Source: Streptomyces sp. NBC_01197 (GTDB taxonomy: Bacteria > Actinomycetota > Actinomycetes > Streptomycetales > Streptomycetaceae). From it: DNA of 64,000 nucleotides. Below the pieces are notes generated by a model that saw only the letters and a program-made list of their open reading frames with translations, searched no databases and was not told the DNA's origin. The stretch spans positions 434,001 to 498,000 of the forward strand of contig NZ_CP108569.1 in the NCBI RefSeq assembly GCF_036010505.1, given 5' to 3'. The first letter of the stretch is position 1. Each line of letters starts with the position of its first letter. Shown here piece after piece: positions 56,779 to 64,000 of this stretch. The position numbers and the translations under genes were made by a program.

Positions 56779-57567
56779 GTGACTTACGAACATGAGTTTG
56801 ACGTCGTCGACGAGCAGCCGGTCATCGAAGTACCCGGCGCACCCACCCGCATGTCCGCCTATCTGGCCCGCCCCGCTACCGCGGGCGACCACCCGGTCGT
56901 GCTCGTCGGCACGGAACTGTGGGGCGTGAACGAGGACGCGCGTGCCGTGGCCCGCCGCGTCGCCGCCCTCGGTTTCGTAGCGATCGTCCCGAACCTCTAC
57001 CACCGCACCGACCCGGAATCGGCGGCCGGCTTCGCCCACTCCGACGCGAACCGCACCCACGCCTTCGAGCTGGTCGCCCGGATGACCCGCGACGAGGTCG
57101 AGGCGGACCTGCGGGCGGCGGCCGCCCACGCCCGCACCTATGCGGGCGCCGCGGACCGCACCGGCATGCTGGGCTTCAGCCTCGGCGGCCACTTCGCCTA
57201 CTTCGCGGCGGCCCGGCTGCCTCTCGCGGCGGCCGCGATCTACTACCCGGGCTGGTTGCCCACGACCGGCACGGCGCTCAGCCGCCCGGCCCCGCTCCTC
57301 GACGACACGGCCGCGATCGCGGCACACGGCACCCGCCTCACGCTCTTCTTCGCCGAACATGACCACGTGATCGACGCGGCCCAAGTCGACGCGGTCCGCC
57401 GCGCGCTCACGGCAGCGGGGGTACGCCATCAGGTGACGGTCCACCCCGATGCCGCGCACGCCTTCTTCTTCCCGGGGTACGAGACGTACGACAAGACGGC
57501 GGCGGACGCGTCGTGGGAGCAGGTGGTACGGCTCTTCCGCGACGAACTGCGAGTCCCGCGGGCGTGA
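56779..57567 (+). CDS. Dienelactone hydrolase family protein
   Basis: A 262-residue alpha/beta hydrolase. The triad is S134 (GFSLGGHFA), an Asp in FFAEHDHV and a His in PDAAHAFFF. Classic dienelactone hydrolase uses Cys; here the nucleophile is Ser, so an esterase/hydrolase of the family is more likely than chlorocatechol dienelactone hydrolase. The start is GTG 56779. It is separated from the katG/fur locus by a relic and has no operon partner. Confidence 0.87.
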   Translation: MTYEHEFDVVDEQPVIEVPGAPTRMSAYLARPATAGDHPVVLVGTELWGVNEDARAVARRVAALGFVAIVPNLYHRTDPESAAGFAHSDANRTHAFELVARMTRDEVEADLRAAAAHARTYAGAADRTGMLGFSLGGHFAYFAAARLPLAAAAIYYPGWLPTTGTALSRPAPLLDDTAAIAAHGTRLTLFFAEHDHVIDAAQVDAVRRALTAAGVRHQVTVHPDAAHAFFFPGYETYDKTAADASWEQVVRLFRDELRVPRA

Positions 57568-57846
57568 GCCACGCGGCCGGCCGCCGACCGGCATGACCAT
57601 GGTGTGACGCCCCGCCTGCCGACGCTGACGAGAAAGGTGCGGTCCTTGTTGACCGGCCGCGCCGCTGGCTCCGCATCATCCAGACGGGTGCGCCGTCAGG
57701 TTGGGGGACGCGGATCGACTTCAGCGCGGCCGGCGTGTTTCCGACGACCTTCCTGCGGCGATTGAGGCCCCACAACCGGATCGGGGTCCATCTGCCGTCA
57801 CGCCGTGTGGGTTAGATTGCAGTGACGGGCCGTCAGTAGTTGGCCC
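57568..57846. other. Intergenic region, no gene recognised
   Basis: About 280 bp of ordinary GC-rich sequence. Weak coding-like frames on both strands do not match any family I recognise. Nothing reportable was seen. Confidence 0.4.
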
Positions 57847-58590
57847 ATGGCGACGAAGGGGATCCCGCAGGACATGACGCGCAGGCTCGTCCAGGCCCGG
57901 ACCGAGCATCCCCGGCACGAGCGCCGTGGGGAGGCCCGGTTGCCCGGTGTCCTCGCGACACTCACCGCGATCGTGCTGTATCTGGCCCTGCCGCAGCGCT
58001 TGCTGATCGCGCCGCGCTATCTGCTGCCGGTGCTGGAAGTGTTGTTACTCGTACCGCTGATCGCGGTCAATCCCAAGCGCCTGACCCGCCAGACCCCGGT
58101 CTTTCGTGTCCTGTCGCTGACGCTCGTCATGCTGATCGCCGCGAGCAACCTGTTCGCCCTGGGTGTGCTGATCCACGAGCTGGTGTACGCGGGGGTGAAG
58201 GACGGGCGTTCACTGCTGGTGGCCGCGTTGCAGGTATGGACCACCAATATCGTCATCTTCGGCCTGGCCTACTGGGAACTGGACCGGGGCGGTCCGGTCC
58301 TCCGTACGCAGCTGCCGCGTGGCGAACTGCCGCTGGCGGACTTCCGCTTCTCCCAGGACGAGAACAACGACGCGGTCCAGGAAGTCGCGGACGGATCCAG
58401 TGCCGTCTCGGACTGGATGCCCAGCCTGGTCGACTACCTGTACGTGTCCGTCACGAACTCGACCGCCTTCAGTCCGACCGACACCATGCCGCTGTCGGCC
58501 CGCGCCAAAGTCATGATGAGCGTCCAGAGCATCGCTGCCCTGCTGACCTCACTCCTCGTCATCGCGCGCGCCGTCAGCATCCTTCGTTAG
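57847..58590 (+). CDS. DUF1345-like membrane protein with TTA codon
   Basis: A 247-residue integral membrane protein with about five hydrophobic helices, an extra-membrane loop with DRGGPVLRTQLPRG, and a VDYLYVSVTNSTAFSPTD motif typical of this family before the last helix. A TTA leucine codon occurs at 58045-58047 (residue 67), making translation dependent on the bldA tRNA in Streptomyces. Function unknown. ATG 57847 is used. Confidence 0.75.
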   Translation: MATKGIPQDMTRRLVQARTEHPRHERRGEARLPGVLATLTAIVLYLALPQRLLIAPRYLLPVLEVLLLVPLIAVNPKRLTRQTPVFRVLSLTLVMLIAASNLFALGVLIHELVYAGVKDGRSLLVAALQVWTTNIVIFGLAYWELDRGGPVLRTQLPRGELPLADFRFSQDENNDAVQEVADGSSAVSDWMPSLVDYLYVSVTNSTAFSPTDTMPLSARAKVMMSVQSIAALLTSLLVIARAVSILR

Positions 58591-58703
58591 GCCGGTCCGG
58601 CCCTGGGGCATGTTTGGCCGAGCGCTGGAGGAAGCGCCGTGTCTCCGCGGCAATCTGCTGCGTCTCGCCGGTGAAGACCGAACTCGGGAATGAGTTGGGC
58701 CCG

Positions 58704-60449
58704 TCAGCCGGTGGCCGGCTGGTGGGCGTCGGCCGCGGGGGTGCGGACGAGGTTGCCCTCCTGGGCGAGGTGTTCGTGGAGGAGACGGATGGCCATCGCG
58801 CCCTCGCCGGCGGCCGACGCCACCCGCTTGACGGAACCGCTTCTGACATCGCCTGCGGCGAACACGCCGGGCTGGGTGGTTTCCAGCATCAGTGGCCTGC
58901 GGCCCAGCGGAGCCCAGGGGCCCTCTGGGCCTGTCTCGGCTGCGGCGGCTGCGGCGGTGCCGGTCAGCACGAAGCCCCGGGAGTCCAGAGCGAGCGCACT
59001 GGCCAGCCACTCGGTGTGCGGGCGGGCCCCGATGAACACGAACAGCGCCCGCGCTGGGATCTCGCCGAGCCGACCGGTGACGGTGTCGCGCACCTCCACC
59101 GAGCGCAGGACGTCCTCGCCGGTGGCCCTGTGCACCTCGCTGTGCAGCAACACGTCGATCTTCGGGTGCCGTTCCACCTGGTCCACCAGGTAGCGGGACA
59201 TGTCCTTGTCCAGGAAGCCACTGCGCACCAGCAGGCGCACCTCGGACGCGTACTCCGCGAGGAAGAGAGCGGCCTGGCCGGCGCTGTTGCCGCCGCCGAC
59301 GATGGCGACCGGGTCCGTGCCGCAGGTCTGGGCCTCATGCAGCGTCGCGGCGTAGAACACACTGTGGCCCTCAAGGCGTTCCACGCCGGGCGCCCGCAGC
59401 CGGCGGTAGCGCACACCCTGGGCCAGCACGACGGCGCGGGCCCGGATGGTGGTGCCGTCGGTGAAATGTACGGCGCACTGTCCGTCCCGCTGTGCGAGCC
59501 CGGCCGCCTCCAGCGGCAGCGTGATCTGGGCGCCGAACTTGCGGGCCTGGAGCACGGAGCGGTCCATGAGTTCGCCCCCTGAGATGCCGGACGGAAAGCC
59601 CAGGTAATTCTCGATACGTGCGGAGGACGCGGCTTGGCCGCCGGTGGCGAGGTTGTCCACGATCACCGTGGAGAACCCGTCGGAGGCTCCGTACACGGCG
59701 CTCGCAAGACCGGCCGGGCCCGCTCCTACCACCAGCAGCTGGCACTCGGTGACGTCGCGCGCCGGCGCGGGCAGCCCGACGAGTCGGGCGAGGCTCGCGG
59801 GGCCGGGGTTGCGCAGCACCTGCTGTCCCTGCCAGATGACCACGGGGGTCTCTTCCGGCCGGATGGAGAATCTGCGCAGCAGTGCCTCGGATTCCCGGTC
59901 CCTTTCCAGGTCGGTCCACCGGTGCGGCAGCCGGTTGCGCACGGCGAACTCGCGCAGCTGCCGGGTCTGCGGTGAGAAGCTCGAACCCAGGATCCGGAAA
60001 CCGGCGCCCATGCCGATGAGCAGCTGGCGGCGGCCCAGGTAGGCGCGGAGCACCAGGTCCCCCAGGACCGGGTCACGGGCGATCAGTTCCCGCTGTCGCT
60101 GGACCGGGACGGCCAGCACCTCGCCGGGCTCACGCACGATCGCCGTGTCGAAGGCAGCCTGGTCCTCCAGCAGGCCCAGCTCGCCCAGGAACCTTCCCGG
60201 GCCGTGCACGGCCACCGTACGCTCGTCCGCGCCGCCGTGATCGTGGACCACTTCGACCAGCCCGCTGACGACGGCCAGGAACTCTTCGCACGTCCGGCCT
60301 TCGCGGAACAGCACCTCCCCCGCGGAGGCCCGCCGCCGCTCACCACGGCGCGCCAGCACGTCCAACTGCTCCGGGGTCAGCCGGGGGTAGGCGCCGCTGT
60401 GGTCGGGCGTCTCAGGAGGCGTTTCGGCAGTGGCGGAGCCGACGGCCAT
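58704..60449 (-). CDS. FAD-dependent reductase with cNMP and thioredoxin-like domains
   Basis: A 581-residue protein: an N-terminal cyclic-nucleotide-binding-like domain (about 20-140; VSGLVEVVHDHGG and GRFLGELGLL), a thioredoxin-like module (about 150-240; LREFAVRNRLPHRWTDLE), then a thioredoxin-reductase-like flavin domain (GAGPAGLASAVYGASDG, GGGNSAGQAALFLAEYA, GVFAAGDVRSG). The CxxC redox pair of TrxR is missing (the region reads YAATLHEAQTCG). It may reduce a partner through the flavin alone. ATG 60449 overlaps the UBP zinc-finger stop. Part of the clpB stress operon. Confidence 0.85.
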   Translation of the reverse strand: MAVGSATAETPPETPDHSGAYPRLTPEQLDVLARRGERRRASAGEVLFREGRTCEEFLAVVSGLVEVVHDHGGADERTVAVHGPGRFLGELGLLEDQAAFDTAIVREPGEVLAVPVQRQRELIARDPVLGDLVLRAYLGRRQLLIGMGAGFRILGSSFSPQTRQLREFAVRNRLPHRWTDLERDRESEALLRRFSIRPEETPVVIWQGQQVLRNPGPASLARLVGLPAPARDVTECQLLVVGAGPAGLASAVYGASDGFSTVIVDNLATGGQAASSARIENYLGFPSGISGGELMDRSVLQARKFGAQITLPLEAAGLAQRDGQCAVHFTDGTTIRARAVVLAQGVRYRRLRAPGVERLEGHSVFYAATLHEAQTCGTDPVAIVGGGNSAGQAALFLAEYASEVRLLVRSGFLDKDMSRYLVDQVERHPKIDVLLHSEVHRATGEDVLRSVEVRDTVTGRLGEIPARALFVFIGARPHTEWLASALALDSRGFVLTGTAAAAAAETGPEGPWAPLGRRPLMLETTQPGVFAAGDVRSGSVKRVASAAGEGAMAIRLLHEHLAQEGNLVRTPAADAHQPATG

Positions 60450-60712
60450 CAGACCAGGGCCTCGTCGATGAAGCAGTAGCGCCAGTCCTCTCCCGGTTCG
60501 AAGGACTGGACGATGGGGTGGGCAGCGGTGGCCGCGTGCCGTCGGGCGTGCCGGTTCGGAGAGGAGTCGCAGCACCCGACGTGCCCGCAGGTGAGACACA
60601 TCCTCAGGTGTACCCAAGGGGTGCCGTCGGCCAGGCACTCCTCGCAGCCCTGGGGGGTGCGAGGCTCCACGGGGCGGACGAGTGAAAGATGCGGATCGGT
60701 GAAGGTGGTCAT
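60449..60712 (-). CDS. UBP-type zinc finger protein
   Basis: An 87-residue protein with one ZnF-UBP domain: GCEECL, MCLTCGHVGCCDSS and RHARRHAATAAHPI carry the Cys/His zinc ligands. It may bind protein C-termini or cofactors in redox control. It overlaps the flavin reductase gene by 1 bp on one side and follows the thioredoxin gene, consistent with one operon. Confidence 0.88.
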   Translation of the reverse strand: MTTFTDPHLSLVRPVEPRTPQGCEECLADGTPWVHLRMCLTCGHVGCCDSSPNRHARRHAATAAHPIVQSFEPGEDWRYCFIDEALV

Positions 60713-60734
60713 CAGTGTCCTCCTGTACGTCTGC

Positions 60735-61196
60735 TCACGCCGCCGGACGGGCCGTCCGGCGGACTGCGATGGTCTCTTCGGCCCACCGGCGCAGCTCGGT
60801 TGCCGGGGCGGCACCGGCTTGGCGGGCGATCTCCGTTCCGTGATCGAGGATCAGCAGGGTCGGCACGGCCTGCACCTGAAAGCGCTGGGCGAGTCGCGGC
60901 GAGGCGTCGACGTCGACTTTGACGAGCTTGACCTGGCCGGCCAGTTCCCGTGCGACCTGTTCCAGTGCGGGGCTGACCCGGCGGCACGGGCCGCACCAGG
61001 TGGCCCACAGGTCGACGAGCACGAACGGATCCGCCTGCTCGGCGATCTGCGCGAAGTCGACGTCACCGGCATCGGTGATCCAGGGCAGCGCCGTTCCGCA
61101 GGCACCGCAGCGCGGGGTTCCCTCGGCCGCTGCCGGCAACCGGTTGGTGCGGCCGCATGTCGTACAGCTGATGTTCTTGTTCCACAGGCGCGCCAT
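60735..61196 (-). CDS. trxC: Thioredoxin with N-terminal zinc ribbon
   Basis: A 153-residue thioredoxin-2-like protein. Two CxxC pairs at the N-terminus (C11/C14 and C30/C33) form a zinc ribbon, and the redox site WATWCGPCRR (C68/C71) follows, with the cis-Pro in VPTLLIL. It reduces disulfides in stress. It sits 6 bp downstream of clpB and 22 bp before the zinc-finger gene. Confidence 0.93.
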   Translation of the reverse strand: MARLWNKNISCTTCGRTNRLPAAAEGTPRCGACGTALPWITDAGDVDFAQIAEQADPFVLVDLWATWCGPCRRVSPALEQVARELAGQVKLVKVDVDASPRLAQRFQVQAVPTLLILDHGTEIARQAGAAPATELRRWAEETIAVRRTARPAA

Positions 61197-61202
61197 CGGA
61201 TC

Positions 61203-63842
61203 TCACGCGGCCCTTCCCGTGTCGGTCTGCGACGGCCCGTCGTAGGTCACGACCAGCTCGCCGTTGTGCTCATCCACCCCGATCGTCGCCCCGTCCTGCA
61301 CGTCGCCGCGGATCAGGGCCCGGCCGACCAGCGTCTCGATCTCGTGTGAGATGTAGCGGCGCAATGGCCGGGCGCCGTAGACCGGGTCGAAGCCTTGCTC
61401 TGCTATGTGCTCGCGGGCTGCCTGGGTCAGTTCGACGGTGATCTGCCGTTCGGCCAGCCGCCGGCGCAGGTCGTTGAACTGCAACTCGACGATGTGCTGG
61501 ATCTGCTCGCGGGCCAGCGGCTTGAACAGCACCACGTCGTCGACCCGGTTCAGGAACTCGGGGCGGAAGTGGCCTTGCAGCTCGCCCATCACGAGGGCGC
61601 GGGCGTCCGGCTTGATTTCCCCCTCGGCGGTGACCCCGTCGAGCAGGTGGGTCGAGCCGATGTTGGAGGTCATGATCAGGATGGTGTTGCGGAAGTCGAC
61701 GGTGCGGCCCTGCGCGTCGGTGATTCGACCGTCGTCGAGCACCTGGAGCAGGGTGTTGAAGACGTCGGCGTGCGCCTTCTCGATCTCGTCGAAGAGGACC
61801 ACCGAATACGGCTTGCGGCGCACCGCTTCGGTGAGCTGACCGCCTTCCTCGTAGCCGACGTACCCGGGCGGGGCTCCGAGGAGCCGGCTGACGGTGTGCC
61901 GTTCCTGGTACTCGCTCATGTCCAGGCGGACGATGTTCTCCTCGGAGTCGAACAGAGCCGCCGCGAGCGCCTTGGCCAACTCGGTCTTGCCGACGCCGGT
62001 GGGGCCCAGGAAGATGAACGAGCCGATCGGCCGGTGCGGGTCGCGGATGCCGGAGCGGGCCCGGATGATGGCGTCGGAGACCACCTTGACGGCCTCGTCC
62101 TGGCCGACCACCCGTTCGGTGAGGATCTCGTCGAGCCGCAGCAGCTTCTCCCGCTCCCCCTCCTGGAGCCGGGTCACCGGGATGCCGGTCCAGGCTGCGA
62201 CGATCTCGGCGATCTCCTCCTCGGTGACCACCTCGTGCAGCAGCCGCTGTTCGCCCTGCTTGGCGGCGAGGGTGTCCTCCTCGGCGGCCAGCCGCCGCTC
62301 CAGTTCCTGGACCCTGCCGTAGCGCAGCTCAGCGGCACGGTTGAGGTCGTAGGCGCGTTCTGCTTCCTCGGCGTCCTGGCGGACCTGCTCCAATTCCTGA
62401 CGGAGCTCCTGCACGCGCCGAATGGCCTGTCGTTCGGCATCCCACTGGGCGTGCATGGCATCGGCGTCGGCGCGCAGGTCGGCCAGCTCACGACGGAGTT
62501 CCTCCAGCCGTTTGTGGCTGGCCGGGTCGTCCTCCTTGGCGAGCGCGGCCTCCTCGATCTCCAGACGGGTCGCCCGACGGGTGATCTCATCCAGGTCGGC
62601 CGGCATGGAGTCGATTTCGGTGCGCAGCCGGGCGCAGGCCTCGTCGACGAGATCGATGGCCTTGTCGGGCAGGAATCGGTCGGTGATGTAGCGGTGGCTG
62701 AGGGTCGCGGCGGCCACCAGCGCGGTGTCCTGGATCTTCACGCCGTGGAACACCTCAAGGCGCTCCCGCAGGCCACGGAGGATCGAGATGGTGTCGCCCA
62801 CGCTGGGCTCGTCCACCATGACCTGCTGGAAGCGGCGCTCCAGGGCGGCGTCGGACTCGATGCGCTTGCGGTATTCGTCCAGTGTGGTGGCGCCGATCAT
62901 GTGCAGTTCGCCACGGGCCAGCATCGGCTTGAGCATATTGCCGGCGTCCACCGCGCCCTCCACGCTGCCCGCCCCGACGACGGTGTGCAGTTCGTCGACG
63001 AAAAGCAGGATGCGACCCGAGGCGGCCTTGACCTCGTTCAGCACGGCCTGCATGCGCTCTTCGAATTCGCCGCGGTACTTTGCGCCTGCCACCAGGGAAC
63101 TCATGTCAAGGGCGAAGACGGTCTTGTCCCGCAACCCATCAGGCACGTCACCGCGTACTATCCGCTGTGCCAGGCCCTCCACGATGGCTGTCTTGCCGAC
63201 GCCGGGATCGCCGATCAGCACCGGGTTGTTCTTCGTCTTCCGGCTGAGGATCTGCATCACCCGCCGGATCTCCCCGTCCCGGCCGATCACCGGGTCCATT
63301 CGCCCGTTGCGTGCCTCGGCGACCAGGTCGCGGCCGTACTTCTCCAGTGCCTCGTAGGCGGCTTCGGGCGTCGCCGACGTGACGCGCTGGTTACCGCGGA
63401 TGCGGGTCAGCCCGGACAGCAGCGTCTCCTTCGTCAGGCCGTGTTCCTTCAGCAGGCGGCCCGCAGCGGTCTGGGACCCCTCATCGGCGAGGGCCAGGAC
63501 GAGGTGCTCGACGGACACGTACTCGTCCTTCAGCCGCTTGGCCTCCTGCTCGGCGGCGTCCAGCAGCCGGGCCAGCCGCTGGGTGACATACACCTGGCCG
63601 GGGGTGGCGCCCGGGCCGGTCACCTTGGGCCTGCGGGAAAGCTCCGCCGAGACCGCGGACTTCAGGGCTTCGGTGTCGGCGCCCGCCTGTGCACTGAGCC
63701 GCGGGACCAGCCCGTCCGGCTGTTCGAGGAGCGCCAGCAGCAGGTGCTCGCCATCAGTCTCGGTCTGGCCGAGCCGCCCGGTGATGGTCTGCGCCTCTTG
63801 GAGGGCTTCCTGGGACTTCTGGGTGAGCTGGTTCATATCCAC
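61203..63842 (-). CDS. clpB: ClpB disaggregase chaperone
   Basis: An 879-residue Hsp100. The N domain ([25 protein letters not shown]) is followed by AAA+ module 1 (Walker [10 protein letters not shown]), a coiled-coil middle domain (about 405-530, Arg/Glu-rich) and AAA+ module 2 ([10 protein letters not shown], then LLDGV). It resolves aggregates with DnaK. GTG 63842 has AGGAGG 8 bases upstream and is preferred to ATG 63836. It overlaps the end of a CbpM-like gene by about 10 bases, as in dnaK-associated heat-shock operons. Confidence 0.96.
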   Translation of the reverse strand: MDMNQLTQKSQEALQEAQTITGRLGQTETDGEHLLLALLEQPDGLVPRLSAQAGADTEALKSAVSAELSRRPKVTGPGATPGQVYVTQRLARLLDAAEQEAKRLKDEYVSVEHLVLALADEGSQTAAGRLLKEHGLTKETLLSGLTRIRGNQRVTSATPEAAYEALEKYGRDLVAEARNGRMDPVIGRDGEIRRVMQILSRKTKNNPVLIGDPGVGKTAIVEGLAQRIVRGDVPDGLRDKTVFALDMSSLVAGAKYRGEFEERMQAVLNEVKAASGRILLFVDELHTVVGAGSVEGAVDAGNMLKPMLARGELHMIGATTLDEYRKRIESDAALERRFQQVMVDEPSVGDTISILRGLRERLEVFHGVKIQDTALVAAATLSHRYITDRFLPDKAIDLVDEACARLRTEIDSMPADLDEITRRATRLEIEEAALAKEDDPASHKRLEELRRELADLRADADAMHAQWDAERQAIRRVQELRQELEQVRQDAEEAERAYDLNRAAELRYGRVQELERRLAAEEDTLAAKQGEQRLLHEVVTEEEIAEIVAAWTGIPVTRLQEGEREKLLRLDEILTERVVGQDEAVKVVSDAIIRARSGIRDPHRPIGSFIFLGPTGVGKTELAKALAAALFDSEENIVRLDMSEYQERHTVSRLLGAPPGYVGYEEGGQLTEAVRRKPYSVVLFDEIEKAHADVFNTLLQVLDDGRITDAQGRTVDFRNTILIMTSNIGSTHLLDGVTAEGEIKPDARALVMGELQGHFRPEFLNRVDDVVLFKPLAREQIQHIVELQFNDLRRRLAERQITVELTQAAREHIAEQGFDPVYGARPLRRYISHEIETLVGRALIRGDVQDGATIGVDEHNGELVVTYDGPSQTDTGRAA

Positions 63843-64000
63843 GATTCGTCCCTCCTGGAGCCTGTCTCAGCGCGTCGCACCTCGGCCTCCAGCTCGCCGA
63901 TGCGGTCGAGCAGGTGCATCACCAGGCCGACGGCGGCGTAGTTGAGCTGGAGCCCGGCCCGCAGCCGCTGGACGCGGGCCAACGTGGCCGGGGCACCGGG
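63833..64000 (-). CDS. CbpM-like chaperone modulator, 5' end outside window
   Basis: About 55 C-terminal residues, open to the right edge: [35 protein letters not shown] and a basic tail ending SRRDESW. The coiled helix following a LNYAAVGL motif matches MerR-like CbpM/HspR proteins that pair with DnaJ-type co-chaperones. The stop (63833-63835) lies inside the clpB start region. It should be part of a dnaK-grpE-dnaJ operon to the right. Confidence 0.72.
   Translation of the reverse strand, partial: PGAPATLARVQRLRAGLQLNYAAVGLVMHLLDRIGELEAEVRRAETGSRRDESWI

Noticed and set aside
56779..57567. Chlorocatechol dienelactone hydrolase as part of an aromatic pathway
   Set aside because: The nucleophile is Ser rather than Cys and no chlorocatechol genes are adjacent, so the specific assignment is not supported.
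61395..63941. Plus-strand frame of about 850 codons opposite clpB
   Set aside because: The reverse strand encodes a textbook ClpB; the opposing frame has no recognisable motif.

Overview
This window is high-GC actinobacterial DNA, almost certainly a Streptomyces chromosome. The signs are the strong GC bias at third codon positions, frequent GTG and occasional TTG starts, AGGAGG-type ribosome binding sites, Tat-type signal peptides, IclR/MarR/TetR/Lrp regulators beside catabolic operons, a popR-clpP pair, an encapsulin-DyP pair and a bldA-type TTA codon. No rRNA, tRNA, CRISPR array, insertion sequence or prophage was seen. Several decayed gene fragments show local deletion and gene loss.

Left part (1-30 kb): a partial WD40 protein, a formylglycine-generating-enzyme-like protein and an HExxH metallopeptidase form a tight cassette. 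A UbiD decarboxylase diverges from a MarR regulator across a palindrome. After an aldo/keto reductase comes an operon of amidase, small membrane protein, sodium:solute symporter, MatB-type malonyl-CoA synthetase and carboxyltransferase, with an Lrp-type regulator upstream; I read it as a candidate malonamate/malonate pathway. Next are a secreted sedolisin protease, a Tat-exported GH63-like glycosidase, and a TetR regulator whose 7-5-7 operator recurs between an AtzE/AtzG-like amidase pair and a metallo-beta-lactamase-fold hydrolase. An encapsulin with a DyP peroxidase cargo, an unlisted 25-codon ribosomal protein bL37 gene, a PhzF-like enzyme, secreted cell-wall-type proteins, an AraC regulator and an antitoxin/Fic-type toxin pair follow.

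Middle (30-49 kb): a second FGE-like protein, a PucR regulator, an aconitase, a secreted trypsin-like protease and a P-type ATPase fragment. A complete protocatechuate operon (pcaIJHGB, fused pcaL, pobA) diverges from a double-module IclR regulator, with a promoter and palindrome between them. The thiolase pcaF is absent. PopR then faces the clpP3-clpP4 operon; ClpP4 lacks the catalytic histidine. A GH29 fucosidase follows.

Right part (49-64 kb): a glycerol facilitator followed by a very long hairpin; a scar joining a truncated molybdopterin oxidoreductase to an ECF sigma remnant; a large protein with an AGNxA-type N-terminal motif; katG divergent from a PerR-like Fur regulator; a dienelactone-hydrolase-like protein; a TTA-containing membrane protein gene; and a leftward stress operon (CbpM-like, clpB, thioredoxin, UBP zinc finger, flavin reductase with a cNMP-binding domain) that runs off the right edge.

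The clearest functional themes are aromatic catabolism (pobA to pcaIJ), carboxylic acid and amide use, oxidative stress (KatG, DyP-encapsulin, Fur, thioredoxin system) and protein quality control (ClpB, ClpP3/P4).
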